NCBI GenBank assembly: GCA_021018815.1
Contig: JAITYX010000010.1
Span: forward strand, 1,364,001-1,428,000
Reading direction: 5' to 3'
Origin: Talinum fruticosum
Lineage: Eukaryota > Streptophyta > Magnoliopsida > Caryophyllales > Talinaceae
Length of the DNA stretch: 64,000 bases
The position numbers and the translations under genes were made by a program. The notes beneath the pieces were generated by a model. The model saw nothing but the letters and a program-made list of their open reading frames with translations, made no database searches and was not told the origin of the DNA. Shown here piece by piece: positions 1 to 9,894 of this stretch (the first letter of the stretch is position 1; each line of letters begins with the position of its first letter).

Positions 1-50
1 GGACTCTTGGAAATTAAGTTTGGATAGAAATATCCATCATTCTCCCCTTG
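1..50 (-). repeat. 5' edge of a minus-strand LTR with adjoining polypurine tract
   Basis: Read on the minus strand, a purine run (plus 40-50) is followed directly by TGATGG (plus 39-34), the same PPT/LTR junction seen in every array unit. The minus-strand bases before it (about 51-80) resemble the end of pol (gaggacaaattc). The LTR body lies left of the window. This is the 3' end of another minus-strand relative; its internal region is recognisable for only about 30 bp. Confidence 0.6.
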
Positions 51-79
51 TTGAAAGAATTTGTCCTCAAATTTACGCG

Positions 80-405
80 GACAATATCTCCCAAGTGAGA
101 AAAATCAAGATCAATGTAGTACATCTCTTGTCATCATAGGGCATTGTCTCTTATTTTCGGTCATTAGGGATGTGCCTTGCATGAGCATGAAGTTGATTGC
201 TCTCCACAAGTCCTTAATAAGTACTTTCCATATGACTCTTCTTGTTGAGACAAGCATGACCAATGGGGTCAGGGATCATAGGGTTGCTCATGTTGCTTCT
301 TTCTCTTCCCTTCGGCTAGATCACCTTGCTCATCATGCAAATCTCCAACTTAATTAGCACATAAGAGCCATACATGCTCATGGTTACAACCTTTTGATGG
401 GAAGA
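80..405. other. Unassigned stretch, probably decayed retroelement DNA
   Basis: No recognisable domain, RNA gene or promoter is visible. A 98-codon open frame (61-357, plus) has no familiar motif and starts in the remnant of the minus-strand element, so I do not call it a gene. Bases 391-405 (ttttgatgggaaga) may be the decayed polypurine tract of the next LTR. Confidence 0.4.
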
Positions 406-1739
406 TGATGGATATTGACCAAGGGCTACAACATACTTGTTCATGATCTCCTTACATGCCAAAAGCCAAAAGCCATGAGTTCATGTCAAAACTACAAAAG
501 GAGCTTAAAACCGAGGGAGATCAATTTTGGCGCCTAAAGTCTACTTTCATGATTTGACTTTTACAAGCTTAATTAAAGCTTGGTGATTGAGGAAAATTAT
601 TTTTCATGTCTTGAGGTACATAAATAATTGTTGCCAAGCAAAATATGTCACAAAGGTCGGTCCAAATACACAAGGAACTCAACCGAGCATTTTTGATACA
701 TGATGAGTATTTTGATACATGCTGTCCGGTTGTCTTTAAGGACCGAAGGGTCTATTATTAGCCCAGCCAAATGGGTCCTCAAATGGCGTAATACATGGCT
801 GCACAAAGAAGGTTCAAGAACAAATCCCCAAGCACTAACATTAGTGGGAGAAGAGTGTGTTGGACCTATGACAAGCTTCCTTGCACAAGGGGAAGGGAGA
901 TACTTGGCTGAAAATGCACAATGCATTTTCCACCACATGTTCCCTAGAGTTTCAAAGCTTGGCGTAGAATGGCCCTCCACATCCGGCCCTCCATCCTTAC
1001 TTGAAGAAGGGGAAGCTCAATGCAAGCCTTAGATTATTATTTTGTTTTAAGCTTTATTTTATTTTCAGCATGGTTTTTATTTTCTATAAATAGCCCTTGT
1101 ATTTAGCTTTGTAAAAAAATTAACTTTGAAGATGAATATATGAATGGATTTGAGCTGGATAGCTCGTTCCCCTTTTGAACCTCAATGCTGTACCCAAGTT
1201 GGCTACTTGGTGGTGTTCTTTGAGTCCTCTAACCTACCGGTGGTGTTTCTTTATCCGGCAAGGTTATTGGTGCCCCTAGGCTTCCTCTTGGTGGTGTTTC
1301 TGTATCCAAGGAGAAACCTCGGTTTTATCCATCGACTTTCCATATCCATAACTCCCAACCCACGCATCAACCTCGCCCCAAATTTCACCCACATCATTAT
1401 ACATGAGTTGAGTCCATTCCCTCCAAATCTCAGCTCAATCCAAGAAGAACTCCGCCCCCACCTTCGAATCTTACAAAGGGAGTCATCCTAGACAGTCAGC
1501 CGAGAACCCTGACTTTCAGCCCTCTGATCAAGGTGTTTCCAGCCTCCCAAAATTCCCCAATTTTTACCCAACCTACTTGGCCCAGTCAAGAACCATCCCA
1601 CCAAATTTCAGCTTAAAACTCCTCCATTTGCCTCCTCATTCACCCATTCTCCCAGAACCGCACCTGTAAGCCTGCATTCTGTCCAGTTGCTTGTTTGCGA
1701 TTTTCCCTTTCTTTTTGCTTCCGCCTTCACTACACATCA
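406..1739 (+). repeat. Diverged LTR, plus strand (relative D)
   Basis: It starts TGATGG at 406 and ends CATCA at 1739 (1334 bp), the same termini as the array LTRs. A TATA box (TATAAATA) is at 1085-1092. The hairpin block follows: stems 1194-1199/1205-1210, 1237-1240/1255-1258 and 1287-1291/1306-1310. The body is alignable with array LTRs, for example the stretch around 'gaatggatttgagctggat' and the tail 'tgcttccgccttcactacacatca'. A decayed primer-site-like string (ttggcaccaagtac) follows at about 1746. The left boundary is less certain than the right. Confidence 0.75.
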
Positions 1740-2070
1740 GAATAATTGGCACCAAGTACTCTCGGACAGCTTGCTTTTGGCCAGAACAGCATCAAGCACC
1801 CGGTTTGGGATTTTTGAGGAAAAATGGTCAACCCCTTGGCATCTAAAATACCTTTGGGCTGAATTGGGGCTATGGGAAATTTTGGGAGGTGGGTTTGGTT
1901 TTTGTGGGAAAAATGGGGGCTGGACAGATTGTGTTTTTGTGGGTGAAAAGTGGTTCGGTTTTTGGCTTTTGGTTTGTGGACTTGGGTTCTTTTGAGTAGG
2001 GTAAAAGTGGGAGGGTCTAAGGACAATTTGTGGGCATTTTTGGGAGAGGCATGAGAGTCTCCATCATGGG
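1740..2070 (-). repeat. G/T-rich stretch, possible truncated minus-strand LTR
   Basis: The plus strand is very G- and T-rich, as expected for the complement of the pyrimidine-rich LTR tail. At 2053-2066 the sequence gagagtctccatca is the reverse complement of an LTR start (TGATGGAGACTCTC). No clear purine tract adjoins it. I infer a truncated minus-strand LTR about 327 bp long, but could not align it end to end. Confidence 0.35.
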
Positions 2071-2619
2071 CTAATCTCTTGTCAAATAATAAAGACCATT
2101 CCCAAAATGCAAACAAATGCTCACAAGCATAGCAACATTCCACATCTCAATAGTGCTCAACTTTACAAAGCCAAAAGAATTTAAGCAAGGATGAACAAAA
2201 TTGCTTATACCTCCATGAGACCGTGGGGTGTCATATTGAGGGAAGTGCTTTATGGCTTGAATTTCCAAACTCCCATTGCTAGTAGGCTCTTCTACCTCAC
2301 TAGGCAATGAATGAAAGATTACACCTCCATGCTTCTTAACTTCAAGAAATTCTTGGCCATAATCATCAAAGATGGGAAGTAGTTCATCATGGCTCACAAT
2401 TTGCTCCTCTTGAGGTGGGTTGGACAAACCCAATATTTCTTGCTCAACCAAAACTTCACATGAAAAATGGTAATTGATTTCTTCCTCATTAGTAGATGAA
2501 GAAATTTCTTCCAAAACATCTCCATCATGCTCATCAAATTTAGGAGGCAAATCAAAATCATTTGTTGGTTGGCAATCCTCCAATGCACTTTCATCATACT
2601 CATCAAACTTTGGAGACAA
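2071..2619 (-). CDS. Unknown acidic ORF with FDEYD-like repeats
   Basis: This is a 182-codon open frame on the minus strand. Its N-terminal half is strongly acidic and repeats a short motif: PKFDEYDE near residue 3, PPKFDEHDGD near residue 25, PIFDDYGQEF near residue 80. There is no metal-binding, protease or polymerase motif, and the C-terminal part is unremarkable. Acidic FDEYD-type segments occur in plant gypsy elements in the linker between Gag and protease, so this may be a displaced linker, but that is inference. It lies between two minus-strand LTR-like fragments. Length and motif repetition argue against a chance frame; expression is unknown. Confidence 0.35.
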   Translation of the reverse strand: MSPKFDEYDESALEDCQPTNDFDLPPKFDEHDGDVLEEISSSTNEEEINYHFSCEVLVEQEILGLSNPPQEEQIVSHDELLPIFDDYGQEFLEVKKHGGVIFHSLPSEVEEPTSNGSLEIQAIKHFPQYDTPRSHGGISNFVHPCLNSFGFVKLSTIEMWNVAMLVSICLHFGNGLYYLTRD

Positions 2620-2639
2620 ACCAAAGTTGGGCTCAATTT

Positions 2640-2991
2640 CCTTTTAAATAGGAAAAAGAGGGACAGCTATGGATTTAGGTGAGGGAAGTGGGGGTTTTGT
2701 GGGGGTAGAGAGGGTTCCATGGACTACTTGAGGCACCGAGGTATAGGTTGGATACAAAACACCACCAGCTTGCTCCAAGGACTTCGAGAGGTCACCGCTT
2801 AGCTTGCCAAAATGTGATAAGTAATCAAGAATTTTGGGGGTGAACATCACTTAGCTCACTCGGTTTTCTCATTCAATTCAATTCAATGTGTAATACAATC
2901 GAGTATAGAGCACTATTTGTAATACGAGTCTTGTACTTTAGCTAGTAAGTCATGACCCTTAGTAGCTTGGTTAGTAGGAAGGTCTCCATCA
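2640..2991 (-). repeat. Minus-strand LTR-like fragment
   Basis: On the minus strand it begins TGATGGAGACC (plus 2991 downward) and contains the LTR signature box GGTGGTGTTTTGTATCC (plus 2749-2771). No convincing purine tract precedes it and the 3' end is not clear. Its relation to the adjacent acidic ORF (2619-2071), which would lie downstream of it, is unresolved. Confidence 0.4.
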
Positions 2992-3383
2992 GTTGGGGTT
3001 TGATTTTTAGGGGAAACACTTAGGATCCTGAAAAGGAAGAAGGGAAAGTTTGAAAAACAACCAAGATCAAACTCGAGCTCAAACAAAGCAATGAAATAAC
3101 ACCCTTCACACGAATCTCCAAAACCGGCAGCTCTATTTGTTTTTGGGGAGGGGGCCAGTAGGGAGCTTGGTTGGTGCTGAAAACATGGGAATAACAACTA
3201 AATACACTGATGAAAAAGAGGGAAAAAGATCAATAGCCAACAAGCTAGATCGGACAAACATAAACTAAAGTTAAGCACTGGACAAAAAAAAAAAAAAAAA
3301 CTAATGCTAAGCAAGGATAAGTCACACCACCAAGCTAAGCTTTAGGGCTTCTAATTGGGCACTAATAGATAAGGCACACCACC
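2992..3383 (-). repeat. Scrambled minus-strand LTR debris with A17 tract
   Basis: Two more copies of the LTR box occur on the minus strand (plus about 3322-3340 and 3370-3383, 'caccacc...' on plus), so this is relative-family LTR debris. A run of 17 A at 3284-3300 is the only simple repeat of note. It could be a poly(A) tail or a slippage tract; no SINE or LINE sequence is recognisable beside it. Confidence 0.4.
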
Positions 3384-4244
3384 TGATGTATAGCCAAGCA
3401 AGAATCCAAGGAGAGGTGGTTTGTGAACGGTGGAAGTAGGGATGGGAAGGATGAGTGCTAAAGATAAAAATAACAATGATAGAACCAAGCTCCTTGTGGA
3501 TACAGACAACACACCACCACAAGAATCTTGAGGCACCGAAAGGCTAAGGCTAGATACGGATATCGCCACTAGCTAGACTCTCGGACTCAATCGAGCACCA
3601 CTAAGCATGCCAAGCTTAGATATAGCAATTGAGAATTCAAAGGGGAAAGAGCATTACTAGTTCGGTTTTCATTCAATATCAAAAGTTGTTTTGTTCAACC
3701 GAATACATGGTGTATTTCTAATGCTCAAATTAAAGCTAAGCACAATCTAAGGCTAAGAGTGTATGTACAAGATCAAAGGCCTAGATTACACTATAGCTAA
3801 CCCCTTCTCCAAGCTAGATTTTGGGAACATGTGGCCGGAATTGAATAGTGATTCTCGACCAAGTATTTGCTTGCCCCTTGTCCAAGCTTGATTGTGGTTG
3901 GTCCAACACAAGATTTTTCCACTAGAGGTAGTGCTCTTAGATTCTCTAGAACCTTCCTTCTTGCTAGTATTCCTCCCTTGATGCCTTATGTTGTTAGTCC
4001 AAATATGGACCCTTCAGTTTGGACCGTCTTCGCTTATTGTGCCTCAACGCTTAAGCAACAACTTATTTATCTGCCAATTGACATACAAGGACAACATTCA
4101 CGGTTCCTCAAGTTTGGACTCCGCTTGTACTACACAGACTAGGAGAGAAGATTTAGGTGTCCGAAGTTGACCTCAACACAAGCTTATCTCCCTTGCAGCT
4201 TTGCCACTAGCCCATGGCTTTTAGTAACTTGAGACTCTCCATCA
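3384..4244 (-). repeat. 3' LTR of minus-strand relative B
   Basis: The minus-strand LTR begins TGATGGAGAGTC at 4244, abutting a purine tract at 4245-4256, and ends CTATACATCA at 3384, the same last ten bases as the LTR at 5069-6131. It is 861 bp, shorter than its relatives, probably from an internal loss near its 3' end. The hairpin block is present in the minus sense: stems 3601-3606/3614-3619, 3549-3553/3569-3573 and 3493-3499/3517-3523. The flank 3379-3383 (ccacc) would be one half of its target duplication; the other half is outside the window. Confidence 0.7.
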
Positions 4245-5068
4245 TTCTCCCCTTGTAAAGAAGAATTTGCCCTTAAATTCTCCAATCTATCATCCTCAAA
4301 ATAGGGAGATAAATCAGCCATATTAAAGCTTGCGGATACTCCATATTCACCAGGTAGGCGTTCTCATTGATCTTCTCCAACACTTCAAATGGTCCATTAG
4401 CCCTAGGCATTAGCTTGTTCTTCCTCTTGGAAGGAAAATGCTCCTTCCTTAAGTGTACCCACACAAGATCTCCGGGCTGGAAAACCTTCTTTCTTTTTCC
4501 CTTGTCAATCCTTTGCTTGTAGGCGGCATTGGTGAGCTCAATCTTTGCTTTCACCTTCTCGTGCATTTTTGGATTTCATGAACTCGCTTGGTAGCTTCCA
4601 CATTGGGCTTTCCTTCCAAAGCTCTTGATGTTTAAGTCTAGTGGAGTTAGTGGTTCAACTCCATAGACAGCCTTGAAAGGACTAACACCAGTAGCCTTAG
4701 TTGGAGCACCATTATAAGCAAATTCAGCAAGAGCTAGAAGTTGGTCCCAAGCCTTGGCGTTGTTCTTGATCAAAGCTATTAATAGCATGCCTAGCGTCTA
4801 GTTTGTAACCTCCGTTTGTCCATCCATTTGTGGATGAAAAGTAGTGCTAAATTTCAGCTTGCTCCCTAATTTCCTCTAAAGAGTTATCTAGAAATGACTT
4901 AGAAACTTGTTGTCCCGATCGGAAACTATGGACCTTGGTATGCCATGGAGCCTCACAATCTCTTTGAAGTACAAATCAGCCATAAGAGTTGCATCATTGG
5001 TTTTATTGCATGGAACAAAGTGAGCCATTTTAGAGAAACGGTCCACTACCACTAGGATGGAGTCTTTG
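4245..5068 (-). pseudogene. Broken integrase C-terminal half of relative B
   Basis: Three minus-strand pieces in different frames (about 5097-4888, 4788-4576, 4566-4273) encode consecutive parts of a gypsy integrase. Visible are the core piece with [15 protein letters not shown] and the second catalytic Asp in [13 protein letters not shown], then WDQLLALAEFAYN and TPLDL, then the C-terminal [11 protein letters not shown] barrel segment. Frameshifts or stops separate the pieces, so it is dead. It reads toward the LTR at 4244. Its 5' part was displaced by the insertion of relative A at 5069 and should lie beyond the right edge of the window. Confidence 0.85.
5064..5068. other. Left target-site half for relative A (ctttg)
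   Basis: The five bases next to the LTR start at 5069 are ctttg, inside the integrase of relative B. Gypsy integrases make 5-bp duplications; the matching copy would lie after relative A's 3' LTR, outside the window, so this is predicted rather than shown. Confidence 0.4.
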
Positions 5069-6131
5069 TGATGGAGAGTTACTAGCAAGTTGGACACCTA
5101 AGTCTTGTTTCATCGTCACCATGGTGCGTAATGAGGTCCGGAAGTACTAAGTCTTGGGATGCTGCCATTTTATGTTTTAAGCACATAAATAAAATAGGAA
5201 GTCGGTCCATATTTCCTTACCACAAAGCTTTGGCCGGAGATAGAGCAACAAAGAAGCATTCTAGAAGCTTCCTAAGAACACTACCATTAGTGGAGGGAAT
5301 ATTATGTGTTGGACAAATTGGAAAGAAGCTTGCACAAGGGGAAAAAGCCTCACATCCACATGTTCCCAATTCCACAAATGCTTGGCCGAAAATCACCCTC
5401 CTCTAGCTTGGGAAAGGGGAAAACTTATTTTTGATTTTGGCTTTTGTTTTAGCTTGTCAAGTATTTTATTTTGAGCATTATAAATTTAGCTTGTATGCAT
5501 CCACGTAGAAACAACTTTTGATGAATATATGAATGACTTTGAGCTGGATTGCTCTCCCCTTTAAAATCCTCAATTGCTGTATCCAAGTGTGGCAACTTGG
5601 TGGTGTTCTATTGAGTCCTCAAGCTAGCTAGTGGTGTTTCTATATCTAGCCAAGCAAGAGGTGCCCCAAGGCGTTTCATAGTGGTGTTTCCGTATCTGTG
5701 AAATCCTTGGCCTATCGGTTACTACGTTTTCAAAATTCCAAATCTCCCAGCTCACTCATCAAATTAATCCCAAATTTCGTCCATCTTCATCCCAGTGTGT
5801 CTAGTTATCCTCCCCCAAAATCAACTCCAACCAAGAACTCCTCTGACCCTCACCTTGGATCCATACAAAGAGTATCATCCTGGACGTCCAGCCCAGTGCT
5901 GCTGACTTTCAGCTTCCAGATCAAGGTGTTCCCGACTTCCAAAAATCCCCAAATTTTACCAGTTCTTCCTTGTCCAGCTAAGAAGCCTTCCACCAAATTT
6001 CAGCTCAAAACTTCCCCGTTTGCCCCCTCTTTCACCCATTCTCCCAAGATTGCACCTATAGGCCATGTTCTGTCCAGCAACCCTCTTTGTGGTTTTGCCT
6101 ATCTTTTTGCTTTCACCCTCACTATACATCA
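5069..6131 (+). repeat. 5' LTR of plus-strand relative A
   Basis: 1063 bp, TGATG...CATCA. The first 70 bases match the array LTR closely (TGATGGAGAGTTACT then ATCGTCACCATGGT) and keep an open frame for the pol tail. TATA box (TATAAAT) at 5479-5485. The hairpin block has stems 5583-5588/5595-5600, 5627-5631/5646-5650 and 5674-5681/5696-5703. It is followed by four bases and a primer binding site. It is clearly diverged from the array LTRs, hence older. Confidence 0.92.
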
Positions 6132-6135
6132 ACTT

Positions 6136-6147
6136 TAGTATCAGAGC
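6136..6147 (+). other. Primer binding site of relative A (tRNA-iMet)
   Basis: TAGTATCAGAGC, four bases after the LTR end, differs at one position from TGGTATCAGAGC, the standard match to the 3' end of plant initiator tRNA-Met. The change is G to A at position 2, fitting decay after insertion. Confidence 0.9.
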
Positions 6148-6527
6148 AAGTTCTGATTCCTTGGTGGATTGTCCATTCCCTTAAACCCAAAAACACAAAA
6201 ATAGCCAGCCCCACAATAGATTCCACACCATGAATGCTAGCCCAGTCTTAAGGAAGACCTTGAGCGGATTCAAGGATCCAAAGGAGGAGCAATGAGAAAA
6301 CATCTTCCATACGAGAGGAACTGTACTCAACAAGGTGTGCTCTATCATTATTGATGGTGGTAGTTGTACGAGCGTGGCCTCAACAACTATGGTGGAAAAG
6401 CTTGGACTTTACGCTTCACCCCATCCTCATCCTTACAACATCCAATGGTTAAATCATGGTAAAGGACTCCAAGTCAATTCTAGATGTCTCATTTCATTCA
6501 GTATTGGCAAAAATTATCATGATGAGA

Positions 6528-6532
6528 TATGG
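6528..6532. repeat. Target-site duplication TATGG, left copy
   Basis: Immediately left of the solo LTR; the identical five bases recur at 7796-7800. Removing the LTR and one copy restores the protease reading frame across the junction. Confidence 0.95.
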
Positions 6533-7795
6533 TGATGTGTAGTGGCGGAAGCAAAGAAAAAGATGGAAAAACCGCAAAACACACAACCGGGCAGAACAGG
6601 ACCTGCAGGTGCGGTTCTGGGGAAAAGGGTGAAAGGAGGGGTAAATGATGGAGTTTTTGGACGAAATTTGGTGGAAGGTTAGTTAACTGGTTGGGGAAGG
6701 TTGTGGTAAAATTTGGGCAGCATCCAAGGTCGGGATCACCTTGAGCCAAACGCAAACAGAAAGCCTCGCTGGGTGGCTGTCCAGAATGAGGTTCTTTGTT
6801 TGTTTTTGGTGCTGGGGATGGAGTTCTTCTTGGATTGAGCTGAGATTTGGAGGGAATGGACTCAACTCATGTAAGATGAAGTGTGTGAAATTTGGGAAAG
6901 AGATGATTCGTGGATTGGGAGATATGGTTGATGGATGTCGCTGGATAGAACCTGGATTCTGGCTTGGATACGAAACACCACCAAGCTGAATCAAGGGGCA
7001 CTCTTAAACGGTCTGGATACAGAAACACCACCGGGGCTTAAGAGACTCAAAGGACACCACCTAGATGCCAACCTAGGATACAGCTTTGAGGATTTAGAGG
7101 CTCGAGAAATCCATCCCGAAAAAGAGTATAACACTCAAGGTTTGTATATTCATCAAAAGTGTTTTACAATGGAGCATAGGTGCTGAATATATAATGCTTC
7201 ATGTGAGCATTTACATAACCGAATTCAAGCTGAAAAATAAAGCAAAATAAAATGCTAACAAACAATATTCCTTTCCCTTCCTCCAAGCCAAGCTAGAGTA
7301 AATCCTAGCCAAGTATTTCAAAATTGGGAACATGTGGCCTAGGCTTGTTTTCCCCTTCTTCAAGCTTCTTGATTCTTTGATGCTTTTAGAATGCTTTGTC
7401 ATCATCTTCCTTTGTTGCTCCATAACCGGCCATGGTCTATCTCACATTAATATGGACCGACTTCATTCAAGCATCATCTTATTTATGTACTTAAGCATAA
7501 AATGGTAATGTCCCTTGACTTGACTTGACCTTTCACACTTGCTTTGCTTTGGAGGTTTTTGTGGCTAGCTTCAACTAACCTTCTTAACTGAATTGGTAAT
7601 CAATTATTTATGAACAAAATCATAAGAACTTTAATGTTTTGGACTCATCACCCTCCGGGGTCCAATAGCACCAATCGGATGAGTTGTGAACTTTTCCCCT
7701 TGATAATGAAACATTCCGGCTGATCCTTAAGCATCCATGGCTCCTCCAAATGAATAGCATTCTGCTCAAAACACCAAGCTGCCCACTCTCCATCA
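6533..7795 (-). mobile_element. Solo LTR, minus strand, inserted in protease (relative C)
   Basis: 1263 bp. On the minus strand it starts TGATGGAGAGTGG (7795) and ends CACTACACATCA (6533). Only one LTR is present and there is no internal region, so the element was removed by recombination between its two LTRs. Minus-strand TATA-like box at 7187-7193. Hairpin block stems 7073-7077/7060-7064 and 6981-6986/6962-6967. The LTR's first 140 or so minus-strand bases stay open in the frame expected for a pol tail. Confidence 0.95.
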
Positions 7796-7800
7796 TATGG
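7796..7800. repeat. Target-site duplication TATGG, right copy
   Basis: Matches 6528-6532 exactly and sits directly after the solo LTR's CATCA end. Confidence 0.95.
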
Positions 7801-9400
7801 TGTGACATTGTTCCGATGGATGCGTGTCATTTGTTGCTTGGGAGACCTTGGCTCTTTGATAGGAGAGTCATGCATGATGGATTCATGAATACTTACACTT
7901 TCACCAAAGATGGAAAGAAGATAACATTGGCCCCCTTGTCACCTAGCCAAATCCCAAAAACAAAACCACAAAATAGTCCATCCCAAATCGACCTTTTGCT
8001 TGAGCATGGAGAAAATTTTTTCAAAGCAAAACAACATGAGTTTCGGCCCTCACAAGAGCTCATCCTTTTAACATCAACCGAAATCGAGAACCCCTCACAA
8101 ACTATCCATCCCCTTGCCAAAGAACTCTTAACCAAATTTGCCCATGTTTTCCCAAATGAAATTCCCCTTGGCCTTCCTCCACAAAGAACCATTCAACACC
8201 ACATAGACCTTATCCCAGGAGCCATATTACCCAATAAACCCGCATATAGAATGAATCCCAAGGATGCTCAAGAAGTCCAAGGACAAGTTGATGAATTGGT
8301 GGCTAAAGGCCTAGTAAGGGAAAGTAGGAGTCCATATGCGGTGCCTACCTTGTTGGTACCAAAGAAAGATGGATCCATGAGGATGTGTGTAGATAGTCGT
8401 TCCATAAACAAGATCACAATCAAGTATAGGCATCCTATAACAAGGCTTGAGGATATGCTTGATGAGCTACATGGCTCATAAATATTTTCCAAAGTGGATT
8501 TAAGGAGTGGATACTATCAAATTAGGATCCGAGAAGGGAATAAGTGGAAGACCGCCTTTAACACCAAAGGTGGGCATTACGAGTGGTTAGTAATGCCATT
8601 CGGCCTATCTAATGCACCAAGCACCTTCATGAGACTCATGAATCAAGTATTTTGGCCTCTCATTGGCAAGTTTGTGGTTGTGTACTTTGATGACATTTTG
8701 GTGTATAGCAAAAATGAGGAAGAGCATTTGAGTCACCTCACGCAAGTCCTCAAAATTTTAGAAGAAGAAAAGCTCTACGACAACCTTAAAAATGTACATT
8801 TTTCACCCCGAAAGTGGTCTTCCTTTGATATGTTGTCACGGCTAAAGGAATCAAGGTGGATGAAAGCAAATCATTCAATCATGGCCGGTTCCCACGAGTA
8901 TTCATGATGTGAGACGTTTCCATGGTTTAGCATCATTTTACCGAAGGTTCATCAAAGATTTTAGTACCATCACGGCCCCCATGACCGAGGTACTAAAAGG
9001 GAGCGCGTTCAAATGGAGTACTAAGGCCCAAGAAGCCTTTGAGGCTATCAAACACAAGCTCATGCAAGCGCCGGTCCTTGCCTTGCCAAGTTTTGACAAA
9101 GTTTTTGAAGTAGAATGTGATGCCTTGGGTGTGGGCATTGGTGGGATTCTCTCTCAAGAAGGGCGGCCCGTTGCCTTCTTTAGTGAGAAACTTAGTGACT
9201 CAAGGAGGAAATATTGAACATATGACAAAGAGTTCTATGCCATTGTGAGAACTTTGGAGCATTGAAGTCATTATCTTGTGGCTAATGAGTTCATATGGCA
9301 TTCATACCACAAGGCTTTAAAATACATCCAAGGACAACATAAGCTCAATCTAAGGCATGGGAAATGGGTAGAGTATTTGCAAACTTTCCATTTCACCATC

Positions 9401-9405
9401 AAACA
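9401..9405. other. Left target-site half for the array insertion (aaaca)
   Basis: The five bases before the first array LTR, in the RNase H codons of relative A. A matching aaaca is expected after the last LTR of the array, outside the window. Confidence 0.45.
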
Positions 9406-9772
9406 TGATGGAGAGTTACTTGCTACATGGACTCCAAAACCTTGTGTCATCGTTACCATGGTACAAAACGAAGCGCTAGCATGATAACCTACGGGTTAAT
9501 GAACGTGTGTACAAAAATAATGCAAGCTGGTCGGTCCATATTTCTTTCTACAAATAAATCAAGCAAGAGAAGGAGCATTCTAGAAGCATACATCATGGTG
9601 GAGGAAGGTTGTTAGAATCTTGACAAAGGAGGAAGCAACCGTGGCCACATGTTCCTTAACCATCAAATGCTTGGCTAGAATTCACCCTAGCTTGGCTTGG
9701 AGAAAGGGAAAGGAATATTGTTAGTTAACATTTTGTTTTTGCTTTATTTTTAGCCTACATTCGGTTATGTAA

Positions 9773-9811
9773 AATGCCATAGCTAGGCATTATATAATCA
9801 GCTCATGAGCT
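9773..9811 (+). promoter_or_regulatory. LTR core promoter with flanking palindromes
   Basis: TATATAA at 9791-9797. Upstream is an inverted repeat AATGCC (9773-9778)/GGCATT (9786-9791); three bases downstream is the perfect 12-bp palindrome AGCTCATGAGCT (9800-9811). The same arrangement recurs at the same offset in all 13 array LTRs (TATA at 14163, 18539, 22911, 27284, 31655, 36032, 40406, 44778, 49152, 53525, 57900, 62270). Promoter function is inferred from position and TATA sequence. Confidence 0.7.
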
Positions 9812-9894
9812 TCATTGTAACACACCTTTGATGAAATATATGAGTTTATACTCGAGCTGGATTTGCTCACCCTTCGGAACTCTCATTGCTGTAT

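Larger units (their letters stand above)
6231..9405 (+). pseudogene. Pol of relative A, gag-less, interrupted by a solo LTR and by the array
   Basis: The ATG at 6231 opens a short leader (MNASPV... to ...KEEQ) running straight into the protease (IIDGGS at about 6345). There is no room for Gag after the primer site. Protease breaks at 6532 and resumes at 7801 (CDIVPMDACHLLLGRPW), with the solo LTR and its duplication between. RT follows, with catalytic YFDDILVYS near 8680, then RNase H ([12 protein letters not shown], near 9110). Stops: TGA 6293-6295, TAA 8479-8481, TGA 9215-9217, and a TGA replacing Trp near 9265; a frameshift lies near 8800-8900. Several stops fit C-to-T or G-to-A change. 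The frame ends abruptly in RNase H (FTIKH) at 9405, where the array's first LTR begins. Integrase should lie beyond the array. Confidence 0.92.

Noticed and set aside
700..1032. Two overlapping 110-codon frames on opposite strands as host genes
   Set aside because: They fall wholly inside the diverged LTR 406-1739 and have no recognisable motif.
3284..3300. A17 tract as the tail of a SINE or LINE
   Set aside because: No polymerase III boxes, reverse transcriptase or target duplication could be seen beside it.
9427..9615. Small 62-codon open frame at the start of every LTR
   Set aside because: It overlaps the pol tail in another frame within U3, upstream of the TATA box; its LTR counterparts in relatives A and D do not keep it.
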